Source: Leptolyngbya sp. SIO4C1 (GTDB lineage Bacteria; Cyanobacteriota; Cyanobacteriia; Phormidesmidales; Phormidesmidaceae). Taken from it: a DNA stretch of 9,211 nt. Both the position numbers and the translations under genes were made by a program. Under the pieces are notes generated by a model. The model had not been told where the DNA came from. It was given only the letters and a program-made list of their open reading frames with translations, and made no database searches. Each line of letters begins with the position of its first letter. Within the stretch, counting starts at the first letter, position 1. The stretch lies in the NCBI GenBank assembly GCA_010671975.1, contig JAAHIA010000184.1, forward strand, positions 1 to 9,211, read 5' to 3'. Shown here piece by piece: positions 1 through 6,417 of the stretch.

Positions 1-79
1 AGAAATCGAAGATTCATAGATCTAAAGTCTTAAATATTTCAATCTGTAAACATTTAAGCGTTGCTTAATTCTTTATTGT

Positions 80-98
80 GAACATTCCGTATATGTTC
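80..98. promoter_or_regulatory. Inverted repeat upstream of the repeat-protein gene, possible operator
   Basis: Two perfect 6-bp arms, GAACAT (80-85) and ATGTTC (93-98), are separated by 7 bases. They lie about 160 bases before the start of the 818-residue gene in an AT-rich leader. The spacing does not fit the Gram-positive LexA box (GAAC-N4-GTTC). The dyad could be a regulator site, but AT-rich DNA gives such dyads by chance, and no clear promoter boxes were found around it. Confidence 0.25.
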
Positions 99-239
99 TG
101 ATCTAAAGCGGGAACAGTAGGTAATATCAACGATCAGTAGTGGGTACTAATGCTTAGTGATTAAATCTTAAGTATTTTAAATTTTTCAGCATTTCTACTC
201 AGTCCTGTATCGCCTGTTTCAGCCAGCCTCAGCTGTTTA

Positions 240-258
240 GGTTAGCATCCACCTAACC
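240..258 (+). promoter_or_regulatory. Hairpin directly before the start codon of the repeat-protein gene
   Basis: GGTTAG (240-245) and CTAACC (253-258) form a perfect 6-bp stem with a 7-base loop that ends on the base before the ATG at 259. There is no Shine-Dalgarno sequence in front of that ATG. The hairpin could limit ribosome access, or it could mean that translation really begins at the next in-frame ATG (340). That it affects translation is inference. Confidence 0.35.
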
Positions 259-2715
259 ATGATTGTTTCGCGCTTACTTTTAGGTTTACCTGACCTCGTG
301 CACCTGGTGCCGTCAGCGTCGGGTGGGCTTTGCGAAACAATGCAGCAGGCGACTAAGGCTCAGCTAGTGCAAGCTACCCAGCGCTACCGAGTCGGCGTCT
401 TAGACTCTACGCTGCAGCAAATCGAGCTTGATTTTGGAACTGAAGCAGCCCGTCAGTTAGAAAGCGTACTGCGCGAGCTCCATATCAGACCGCGACAAGA
501 CGGTCGCATTGCAAACATCCCGCTGCGCTCAGCCAGTGAGTTCGATCAGTGTGTTGAAAGAGAGCTTCTCTACGCTGCAGCCCACAACATTGTTCTCTTT
601 AGCAATCGCTTTCGCTCACAAACCGAGAAAGTCCTGCAGCTCTGTTTTGAGCACCACGGCATTTCGTCCGTTAAGCTCTGGGACGGCAGCGGTTCACCCC
701 GAATCTATCGAAATCCAGCTAGGCACTCAGCTGAGCCAACGACTGCACCGGCTTTACTTTCAGGCGGCTTCCTGGGTCTGCCAATGCTGTCGCTGCCCTT
801 CCTGGTGCTGCTGTTTGAGCTAATTCGTCAGCAGCGATCGCGCACAGCAGCGAGCGGCCCCCCTCAGCAGACGAACGAGGCCAATTTGGCCATACCGCCA
901 GGCAATATGGCTGAAGATAGCGAAGCGCCCTTGCTGGCTGAAGCCGCTCCGCTTCGCTCATCTATAGCGCCACCGGCAGCGCCATCCGCAGAAGATAGCG
1001 CATCGTCTCATCAACCCGATCAGGATTTCAGCGATGGTACACATCGCGCAGCTTCGCCTGAGGCGTCAGAAGCGTTAGCGGTTTCCGTCCAGCAAGGCAA
1101 GCCAGCTGACACCGCAACAGCTGCCAGACTAGCGACTCAAGCCGATGCTCAGACCTTCACAGCGCAAGACGCGAACTCAGGAGGGGAAACGCCGTCGCGT
1201 CAAGCCAATTTAGCTACCGTCGGCGACTTTAATCTCGAACGGCAGCCATCGGTTGAATTAGCAGCTGGGCCAGTAGCTGAGCCAGCAGTGAGTGACCGTG
1301 CCTCATCAGCAAGGCCCGTTACGGATGAGCCAACAGATGAACCTGTCGGTGAGCTAAAGATTGAGACTCCGCTAGCCTCGGACCCATTGGCCCCTAACTT
1401 CTCAGCCACCGATTCGCCAGAAGATCTGTCTGAAGTTGATCTGTCTATCGCCGATTTGCCTGAGACTGACTCGCCGCTTGACCCGCCAGAGCCCAAATCT
1501 CCAGCTGCGGATCCGCTCACAGCTGACTCGCCTGAAGCTGATCCCCCCAAGACTAATTCCCCTTCTGACCCGCCTGCAGTTAATTCCCCCAACACTGATC
1601 CACCGCTTAACCCGCCTGAGACTGACCCACCTGTCGTCAATCCACCTCAAGCCGATCCGCCCAAGGCTAATCCCCCTTCTGACCCGCCTGCAGTTAATTC
1701 CCCCAACACTGATCCACCGCTTAACCCGCCTGAGACTGACCCACCTGTCGTCAATCCACCTCAAGCCGATCCGCCCAAGGCTAATCCACCTTCTGACCCG
1801 CCTGCAGTTAATTCCCCCAACACTGATCCACCGCTTAACCCGCCTGAGACTGACCCACCTGTCGTCAATCCACCTCAAGCCGATCCGCCCAAGGCTAATC
1901 CACCTGAAGTTGAGCCACCTGAAGTTGAGCCACCTGAAGTCGATTCGCCGACTCCCGATATCCCTGATGTCGAGCCCCTTGGGCAGGTAACGGTTCACTA
2001 TCTGCTAGATGGTGGCTCTCATGAAGGAGAGCTAGGTATTTTCAGCCTGCGCGGCTTGGATCTTGCTAGCTGGGGTACGCCTGCCTTTGAACAAGCAGTG
2101 GTGCAGCGAGTGATGAGCAATTCGCCGCTGGGCTACAGGCTGTTTTCTGACGCAGCTGAATCAGCGCAGTTTAATCAGATAGTTGACTGGCAAACGCTAA
2201 CGCCGGCTGACCTGACGACCACATCGGCCAAAACTGTTGCGCTGCCAGTTGGTGAGCTGTTTAGCTTTGTTTTGATTCCAAATGGTACCTTTGCCGATCT
2301 GGCCACTGCTTTGGCTGAAGGAGACCCAATCTCTGCCTCGCTACGGCCGCTGTTTGCTAATGCGCAAATTAAAAAGCTGGCAGCCGAAGGTACGGTTTGG
2401 GGCTGGGAAGATAAAGAAATCACTGGTAGCAGCGATCGCGACTATGACGACCTAATTTTTGGACTGTCTGAACGCTCTGCCGATATGGTTGAGGTTGGCC
2501 TCGACGCGGCGATTCAGGCGTGGCAGGTTTCAGACGTTGACGCAGCAGACTTTGGCATAGCAGACAGTCAGTCAGAGATCGCGCTGACGCAAGAAATTCA
2601 GCGAGTCCAGGCGGATGCCGAGCAACTCGGAGCGCAGGGCTTGCCTGAGCTACCTGCCGAGCTTTCCGATACGCTGCCAGCGATTGGCTCAGATCAGCCT
2701 GACTGGGGCGCCTAA
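259..2715 (+). CDS. Repeat-rich, single-span membrane protein with C-terminal DUF4114-like domain
   Basis: An 818-residue protein of unknown function. Residues 1-155 form a globular-looking region that I do not recognise. Residues about 166-189 are a hydrophobic stretch long enough to span a membrane, followed by Arg-rich QQRSR. Residues about 195-570 are a low-complexity linker rich in Pro, Ala, Ser, Asp and Glu. From residue about 385 it turns into pentapeptides that alternate DPP and NPP, then PPEVE repeats. Residues about 576-740 look like a DUF4114 domain: beta-rich sequence ending in an acidic motif with GWED followed by DRDYDDLIF (726-734), the family's usual signature. A short acidic tail follows. 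DUF4114 occurs in cyanobacterial surface or secreted proteins, so an envelope role with the C-terminus held away from the membrane by the linker is plausible. The start is uncertain: ATG 259 has no ribosome binding site, and ATG 340 (residue 28) is an alternative. The PHP gene follows 90 bases downstream on the same strand. Confidence 0.8.
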   Translation: MIVSRLLLGLPDLVHLVPSASGGLCETMQQATKAQLVQATQRYRVGVLDSTLQQIELDFGTEAARQLESVLRELHIRPRQDGRIANIPLRSASEFDQCVERELLYAAAHNIVLFSNRFRSQTEKVLQLCFEHHGISSVKLWDGSGSPRIYRNPARHSAEPTTAPALLSGGFLGLPMLSLPFLVLLFELIRQQRSRTAASGPPQQTNEANLAIPPGNMAEDSEAPLLAEAAPLRSSIAPPAAPSAEDSASSHQPDQDFSDGTHRAASPEASEALAVSVQQGKPADTATAARLATQADAQTFTAQDANSGGETPSRQANLATVGDFNLERQPSVELAAGPVAEPAVSDRASSARPVTDEPTDEPVGELKIETPLASDPLAPNFSATDSPEDLSEVDLSIADLPETDSPLDPPEPKSPAADPLTADSPEADPPKTNSPSDPPAVNSPNTDPPLNPPETDPPVVNPPQADPPKANPPSDPPAVNSPNTDPPLNPPETDPPVVNPPQADPPKANPPSDPPAVNSPNTDPPLNPPETDPPVVNPPQADPPKANPPEVEPPEVEPPEVDSPTPDIPDVEPLGQVTVHYLLDGGSHEGELGIFSLRGLDLASWGTPAFEQAVVQRVMSNSPLGYRLFSDAAESAQFNQIVDWQTLTPADLTTTSAKTVALPVGELFSFVLIPNGTFADLATALAEGDPISASLRPLFANAQIKKLAAEGTVWGWEDKEITGSSDRDYDDLIFGLSERSADMVEVGLDAAIQAWQVSDVDAADFGIADSQSEIALTQEIQRVQADAEQLGAQGLPELPAELSDTLPAIGSDQPDWGA
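1561..1902 (+). repeat. Three tandem copies of a 114-bp in-frame coding repeat
   Basis: Copies occupy 1561-1674, 1675-1788 and 1789-1902. Copies 2 and 3 are identical and copy 1 differs only in its last base (C instead of A). Each encodes the same 38 residues (435-472, 473-510, 511-548), built of eight short units ending alternately in DPP and NPP/NSP; six units are five residues long and two are four. The sequence just before copy 1 (1540-1560) is a diverged version of the end of the unit. Identity at third codon positions too points to recent expansion by slippage or unequal recombination, not selection on the protein alone. Confidence 0.97.
1900..1944 (+). repeat. Three tandem 15-bp repeats encoding PPEVE
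   Basis: Copies at 1900-1914, 1915-1929 and 1930-1944 follow directly on the 114-bp repeat array. The first two are identical; the third changes GTTGAG to GTCGAT, giving PPEVD. They extend the Pro-rich linker up to the C-terminal domain. Confidence 0.93.
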
Positions 2716-2727
2716 CCGGCGCCTAAC
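2707..2727 (+). repeat. 10-bp duplication at the stop codon forming a GC hairpin
   Basis: GGCGCCTAAC occurs at 2707-2716 and again at 2718-2727. The first copy encodes the last two residues and the TAA stop of the 818-residue protein. Because GGCGCC is its own reverse complement, the duplication also creates a 6-bp all-GC stem (2707-2712 with 2718-2723) with the stop codon in the 5-base loop. A wider pair, GACTGGG (2701-2707) with CCCAGTC (2738-2744), could form instead. No T-run follows, so this is not a classical terminator, but it may slow polymerase or protect the mRNA end. Confidence 0.6.
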
Positions 2728-2805
2728 TAGGGGCTGACCCAGTCGGCTAGCTGAGCGATTGGCTTATCCGTCATAATGAGGGTGTAACGGTTCATTTCAC
2801 GCTGA

Positions 2806-3675
2806 ATGCTAGAATTGCACTGCCATACGACTTATTCAGACGGGACGCTGACGCCAGCGCAGCTGGTGGAACTGGCAATCGCCAACGGGGTTAAAGCGCT
2901 CGCGATTACCGATCACGATACGGTAGCCGGCTGGAACGATGCGATCGCAGCGGCTCAGACCCATGCTTTAGAAATTGTGCCAGGCATTGAGCTCAGCACC
3001 GTTTACAACGGTCGCTCGATGCACATTCTCGGATTTTATCCTGATCCACAAACGCTGCAGGCACCGCTGCAGGAGCGCATTGCCGGGCGCAAGCGGCGAG
3101 CGCAAAAAATGGCAGAAAAGCTGGCAGCAATGGGCTGTCCAATCCAGCTGCCACAGATGCGCGGCGGTATGGCGCCGGGTCGCCCTCATATTGCCTCAGC
3201 GCTGGTGGCAGCCGGTCACGTTAGCTCCAGGCGCGAAGCCTTCGATCGCTTTCTTAGAGATGACGGGCCAGCCTATGTTCCCTACGAAAAATTTACGGCC
3301 AAAGAGGGCATTGAGCTGCTCAAGCGCTGTGGCGCAGTCCCCGTTTGGGCCCATCCCTATCTCTTTCGCGGCGGTACGGTTGAAACTGTGCTGCCTCAGC
3401 TGGTTAGCGACGGCCTGATGGGGGTTGAGGTTTACCACCCTCACCACAGCCCCAGCGAACAGCGACGGCTTGAGGAATATTGCCAGCAGTACGGCCTGCT
3501 GATGACCGGCGGTAGCGACTACCACGGACCCGAGCTGGAGGCGAAACGCAGAGACTTTGCCGATCTGAACTCGCTACAGGTGCCGCTGCATCTGCTAGCT
3601 GAAATCAAGCAGGCCGCCGCAGGTTTAGCGGAGTCTTTGTCAGGGTCTAGAGATTGTCAGGGTCTAGAGAACTGA
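2806..3675 (+). CDS. PHP-domain metallo-phosphoesterase (RNase AM / nucleoside bisphosphate phosphatase family)
   Basis: A cytoplasmic hydrolase of 289 residues, the usual family length. The metal-binding motifs of the PHP fold are all present: HCH at 5-7 with D12, TDHD at 35-38, E62 in PGIELS, H73, RPH at 126-128, AHP with H183, E208 and GGSDYH with D238 and H240. This arrangement is that of the Chromobacterium 3',5'-nucleoside bisphosphate phosphatase and of E. coli YciV (RNase AM), which trims 5' ends of RNAs; which activity applies here cannot be told from sequence. The start is fixed: a TGA stop lies immediately before the ATG in frame. No Shine-Dalgarno sequence is visible. The last residues are altered by a 17-bp duplication (see separate entry). 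It lies 90 bases after the repeat-protein gene, so co-transcription is possible, and it converges on cphB. Confidence 0.9.
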   Translation: MLELHCHTTYSDGTLTPAQLVELAIANGVKALAITDHDTVAGWNDAIAAAQTHALEIVPGIELSTVYNGRSMHILGFYPDPQTLQAPLQERIAGRKRRAQKMAEKLAAMGCPIQLPQMRGGMAPGRPHIASALVAAGHVSSRREAFDRFLRDDGPAYVPYEKFTAKEGIELLKRCGAVPVWAHPYLFRGGTVETVLPQLVSDGLMGVEVYHPHHSPSEQRRLEEYCQQYGLLMTGGSDYHGPELEAKRRDFADLNSLQVPLHLLAEIKQAAAGLAESLSGSRDCQGLEN

Positions 3676-3680
3676 CAAAG
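3635..3680. terminator. Possible shared hairpin between convergent genes
   Basis: CTTTGTCAG (3635-3643) and CTGACAAAG (3672-3680) are perfect 9-bp inverted arms at the junction of the PHP gene and cphB. The 17-bp duplication places a second, 7-base left arm (TTGTCAG, 3654-3660) closer to the right arm, giving a competing hairpin with an 11-base loop. Without the duplication there would be one 9-bp stem with an 11-base loop. No T-run follows on either strand, so termination is inferred only from position and symmetry. Confidence 0.4.
3637..3670 (+). repeat. Perfect 17-bp tandem duplication at the 3' end of the PHP gene
   Basis: The 17 bases at 3637-3653 are repeated exactly at 3654-3670. Seventeen is not a multiple of three, so the second copy shifts the reading frame: the present gene stops at TGA 3673-3675, whereas the single-copy form would read on to TAG at 3684-3686. 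That TAG lies in CTAG, whose other strand is the cphB stop (3683-3685). The catalytic part of the protein is untouched. Confidence 0.95.
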
Positions 3681-3682
3681 CG

Positions 3683-4492
3683 CTAGGCTTCCGGCCGGAT
3701 TGGCTTGCGAGTGGTCAGATTAAAGCGATAGCCATTAGGCAAAATATGCAGCTTAACGCCAAAGATAGCCAGATCTTCATCGTGCAGCAGCTGGTCGAGG
3801 TTGTTGTAGCTGCTGTCAGTTTCGTCGATGACGGTGACAGCGCCGGTACCAATCACTTCAAATTCGCTACCCTCAACCAAAATAGCAGTATTTTCATCAA
3901 TTCCTATGCCTAGCGCGCTAGGCTGCATCACCAGCGCCGTCAGCAAGCGACCTAGACGCCCGCGCTGAGTAAAGTGCTGATCGACAACAATGCCTGGCAA
4001 AAAGCCAAGGCCGGGTCCCATCTCAACCGTTTCAGGACGCGGATTGGTATCTGAATCGCCCGCTTCAATCATCCGATCGGGCATAATCGCGGCACCGGCG
4101 CTTGTGCCAGCAATAATGACGCCTTCGCTACAGCGCTGATGCAGCTGCCGGTCGAGCTCGGTATCTTTAATGATGTCAATAATCCGCTGCTGGCTGCCGC
4201 CTGCGAAGAAGATACCGGTGGCCTGCTGAACGTTTTCTCTGACCGACTCTCGCTCGGTATCTTCTCGAGTGTCGGTATGCACAATGCGCACATCGGCTGC
4301 ACCTAGCCGCTCAAAGACGCGAATGTAGTCTTCGCCGACCTCATAGGGGAGGCTACTCGCAACGGTGAGGACGACTAGCCGAGCTTTGATGCCTCCGGCC
4401 TTACGGACAAATTCTCGCAGAATCTGACAGGTGTCATGCTTGTCTTCTGCGCCGCCAATAATTAGCAGCTTGCCTGTAGGCGGTTTTTTCAT
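3683..4492 (-). CDS. cphB: Cyanophycinase
   Basis: Hydrolyses cyanophycin (multi-L-arginyl-poly-L-aspartate), the cyanobacterial nitrogen reserve, to beta-Asp-Arg dipeptides in the cytoplasm. The 269 residues match the usual length of this serine peptidase family (S51). The opening KLLIIGGAEDK is typical. The nucleophile elbow GTSAGA at 129-134 gives Ser131, and DQHF (171-174) and GIDEN (197-201) supply the other active-site region residues (D171, H173, E200), in line with the known active site around Ser132 in the Synechocystis enzyme. FFAGGSQQR (95-103) is also characteristic. The ATG at 4492 has a good ribosome binding site, GGAGAA, at 4503-4498. It is transcribed toward the PHP gene, with seven bases between the stop codons. 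The upstream sigma gene ends in a terminator, so cphB is probably transcribed alone; cphA is not adjacent in the window. Confidence 0.95.
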   Translation of the reverse strand: MKKPPTGKLLIIGGAEDKHDTCQILREFVRKAGGIKARLVVLTVASSLPYEVGEDYIRVFERLGAADVRIVHTDTREDTERESVRENVQQATGIFFAGGSQQRIIDIIKDTELDRQLHQRCSEGVIIAGTSAGAAIMPDRMIEAGDSDTNPRPETVEMGPGLGFLPGIVVDQHFTQRGRLGRLLTALVMQPSALGIGIDENTAILVEGSEFEVIGTGAVTVIDETDSSYNNLDQLLHDEDLAIFGVKLHILPNGYRFNLTTRKPIRPEA

Positions 4493-4573
4493 GCGAGTTC
4501 TCCGACTGAGCCTATTTTGAGTATGGCATCAGCGGTGCGCTTCTTTATTGGATTTGTGGGTAAGCGCGACATA

Positions 4574-4602
4574 GAGACGCGGAGAGAGGGAGACGCGGAG
4601 AG
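4574..4602. repeat. Two 13-bp direct repeats upstream of cphB
   Basis: GAGACGCGGAGAG occurs at 4574-4586 and 4590-4602 with a 3-base spacer, a period of 16. It lies 80-110 bases upstream of the cphB start, between that gene and the sigma-gene terminator. It resembles the purine-rich GACGCGGAGA short repeats scattered between genes in some cyanobacteria, from memory only. A regulatory role is possible because of the position. Confidence 0.6.
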
Positions 4603-4630
4603 GTATCGGTGAGCGATCTGGTGTTTTCAT

Positions 4631-4657
4631 AAAAAAAGACCTGACGACTGTCAGGTC
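4631..4657 (-). terminator. Intrinsic terminator of the sigma factor gene
   Basis: Read on the minus strand, GACCTGAC (4657-4650) and GTCAGGTC (4645-4638) form a perfect 8-bp stem with a 4-base loop, followed by seven T residues (4637-4631). It lies 56 bases beyond the sigma factor stop codon. This is a textbook Rho-independent terminator and separates the sigma gene from cphB. Confidence 0.9.
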
Positions 4658-4713
4658 CTTTGTCTGCATGGGTTTTGCATACTTTGACCCAGCGTCACAC
4701 TGGACTTCAAGAG

Positions 4714-5715
4714 CTAGCTAGCAGCGAGATACCCTTGGAAGCTTGCTTTACGGCGACGCAGGTGCTTGAGCGCTTGCTGCTCTAGCTGGCGAACACGCTC
4801 ACGGCTGATGCTCATCCGCTGGCCGACCTTAGCTAGCGACAGCTGATTGCCGTCGTTGAGGCCAAAGCGCAGCGTGATTACTTCCTGCTGCTGCGGCGTC
4901 AGCTCAGATAGGATCTTGCGGATGTCTTGCCGCAAGGACTGCTGCACCGTGTAGTCTTCTGGTGAAGCAGCGTCATCTTCAAGCAGCTCCTGCAGCTCGG
5001 TATCCTGGTTGTCGCCGATGCGGACGTCCAGAGAGATAGGCTGACGCGACAGGGTAAGGTATTCGCGCACCTGAGCCGGCTCTAGATCGAGCGAGCTGGC
5101 AATCTCAACTGCTGAAGGACTCCGCCCTAGCTTCTGCGAAAGCTCGCGCTGCACGCGCTTGATCTTGTTGAGCTTCTCAGTAATGTGAATCGGCAGCCGG
5201 ATAGTACGCGACTGCTGCGCGATCGCACGGGTGATAGCCTGGCGAATCCACCAGTAGGCATAGGTAGAAAACTTATATCCCTTAGTTGGGTCAAATTTCT
5301 CTACACCGCGCTCTAAACCCAGCGTGCCCTCTTGGATCAGATCCAGAAACTCTAGGTTGCGCTTCTGATACTTTTTCGCAACTGCGACCACCAGCCGCAG
5401 GTTCGCCTCAATCATCTTACGCTTGGCACGCTTGCCCTGCTTGAGCGCCTGCTTCAGCTCGGCTTCACTCAGCTGCGCCGCTTCTGCCCACTCGCTTTGC
5501 GTGGGAGCGCGCTCGAGCGACTCGCTCAGCGTCTCTTGCAGCGATAGAAGATGCATTAGCTGCTGTACCTGCTTACCTAGCACAATTTCTTGCTCGTGCG
5601 TCAGCAGCGGTACGCGGCCGATCTCATGCAAATAGGTGCGAACGGCGTCTGTGGTAAAAAGCGGCTTCTGTTGCCTTGAACGTTTTTGAGTCGAATGAGC
5701 TTGAGTTTTGGACAT
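4714..5715 (-). CDS. RNA polymerase sigma factor, sigma-70 group 2 (SigB/SigD-type)
   Basis: Directs RNA polymerase core to promoters. The 333 residues lack the long acidic region 1.1 of the primary factor, which fits a group 2 (non-essential, stress or condition-related) sigma. Region 1.2 is at 21-53 (VRTYLHEIGRVPLLTHEQE), region 2 at about 100-170 with NLRLVVAVAKKY for core binding and YKFSTYAYWWIRQAI for -10 recognition and melting, region 3 at about 175-250, and region 4 at 262-323 with the -35 helix-turn-helix LSLAKVGQRMSISRERVRQL. The N-terminal 20 residues are basic and Gln/Ser-rich. The start is ATG 5715, preceded by GGAGGT; the frame is open up to GTG 5754, but that codon has no such site and would put the Shine-Dalgarno inside the gene. 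It resembles cyanobacterial SigB and SigD more than SigC, but I cannot assign the letter with confidence. It has its own terminator, and inverted repeats lie upstream. Confidence 0.95.
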   Translation of the reverse strand: MSKTQAHSTQKRSRQQKPLFTTDAVRTYLHEIGRVPLLTHEQEIVLGKQVQQLMHLLSLQETLSESLERAPTQSEWAEAAQLSEAELKQALKQGKRAKRKMIEANLRLVVAVAKKYQKRNLEFLDLIQEGTLGLERGVEKFDPTKGYKFSTYAYWWIRQAITRAIAQQSRTIRLPIHITEKLNKIKRVQRELSQKLGRSPSAVEIASSLDLEPAQVREYLTLSRQPISLDVRIGDNQDTELQELLEDDAASPEDYTVQQSLRQDIRKILSELTPQQQEVITLRFGLNDGNQLSLAKVGQRMSISRERVRQLEQQALKHLRRRKASFQGYLAAS

Positions 5716-5727
5716 AAGGTGTAACGG

Positions 5728-5733
5728 ACCTCC
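5728..5733 (-). promoter_or_regulatory. Ribosome binding site of the sigma factor gene
   Basis: GGAGGT on the minus strand lies 12 bases before ATG 5715. It is the strongest Shine-Dalgarno match seen in the window and decides the start against the upstream in-frame GTG at 5754. Confidence 0.7.
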
Positions 5734-5861
5734 GCTGGAAAATGACTGGCGCACGCTAGGGTGCAGGGGCGAGGTGTCGATAGGACCGTTTTGGGGCTGC
5801 GCTTAAAAATCAACGAAAGCTCTCAGGGACAGCACTTAATCGGTTCGACAAGACGCGTGAC

Positions 5862-5910
5862 TAAACTCATCTTGAGTTCAAACCCGTTATCCGAATTCGT
5901 TATGAGTTTA
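5862..5910. promoter_or_regulatory. Cluster of inverted TGAGTT half-sites upstream of the sigma gene
   Basis: TAAACTCAT (5862-5870) and ATGAGTTTA (5902-5910) are perfect 9-bp inverted arms, 31 bases apart. The left arm also pairs with a nearer copy, AACTCA (5864-5869) with TGAGTT (5873-5878), 3-base loop. The two TGAGTT copies in the same orientation are exactly 30 bp apart, close to three helical turns, with the palindrome CGAATTCG (5892-5899) between them. It lies about 150-195 bases upstream of the sigma start codon, where an operator would be expected. Function is inferred. Confidence 0.4.
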
Positions 5911-5938
5911 ATTTAACACAGAATTGAGACGCTTGCCT

Positions 5939-5958
5939 CCTAAATGTGCCTAAATATG
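5939..5958. repeat. 10-bp tandem repeat in the sigma/hydrolase intergenic region
   Basis: CCTAAATGTG (5939-5948) is followed directly by CCTAAATATG (5949-5958), nine of ten bases identical. It is near the inverted repeat cluster; no function can be assigned. Confidence 0.5.
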
Positions 5959-6417
5959 GACTGGACTAAGTGTCTACTACAAGTTTTGCTTCAAAGCGCT
6001 GTAAAGCAGCTTAAAAGAGCATAAGATCTGCCTGAGAGTGCTGCTTTCAGGCCTGGACTCATTGCTTATTTATTGTCTACGAGCTGCCTAGCTGCTTGGG
6101 TGGGGTTCCCCGACGTAGATAACCGAACTATTACGGAGTTCACTCAGCGGAGCCACTATTGGGGCTGTTTATCCACGGCGATGCAAGCGTTCAAAACGAC
6201 TGTAGATCTGAATCTGCCTGATGACGCTGAGGGCTTTGAAAATCAAGGCAGCGAAGTGATGAGCAGCGGTTTAGGGCCGCAAATGTGACGATGATTATAA
6301 CCTGCGTTTTCTCAAATGGCGAGGCTTGCCTACAAAAGTTTGTGATTTGTCTGCATTTTTACAGATGTCAGTCAACAATACGCTGTCAGAATAGAATCGT
6401 CGTGCGACACGCAGCCT

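Larger units (their letters stand above)
5755..6417. other. Long intergenic region between divergent sigma and hydrolase genes
   Basis: About 660 bases with no convincing gene. It must contain the promoters of the sigma gene (leftward) and of the hydrolase gene (rightward). The AT-rich part near 5860-5960 holds an inverted repeat cluster and a 10-bp tandem repeat (separate entries). A 71-codon frame at 6073-6288 starts only with TTG, has no ribosome binding site and resembles nothing I know. A small RNA could be encoded here but I see no terminator hairpin to support one. Confidence 0.6.

Noticed and set aside
80..98. LexA (SOS) box upstream of the repeat-protein gene
   Set aside because: The arms contain GAAC and GTTC, but they are 11 bases apart instead of 4, and no cyanobacterial LexA consensus is present.
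1402..1998. Long open frames on both strands through the Pro-rich repeat region, rich in Arg/Leu/Ile or Trp/Arg
   Set aside because: The repeat length (114 bp) is a multiple of three, so any frame open in one copy is open in all. The translations are shadows of the repeat DNA.
5716..5754. GTG start extending the sigma factor by 13 residues
   Set aside because: The GGAGGT ribosome binding site lies inside this extension and points to ATG 5715.
6073..6288. 71-codon open frame in the intergenic region before the hydrolase
   Set aside because: TTG start, no Shine-Dalgarno sequence, no recognisable motif or membrane segment; likely a chance frame.
6392..6397. TAGAAT as a -10 box for the hydrolase gene
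   Set aside because: No -35-like sequence at 16-18 bases upstream and the leader would be very short for ATG 6418; too weak to call.
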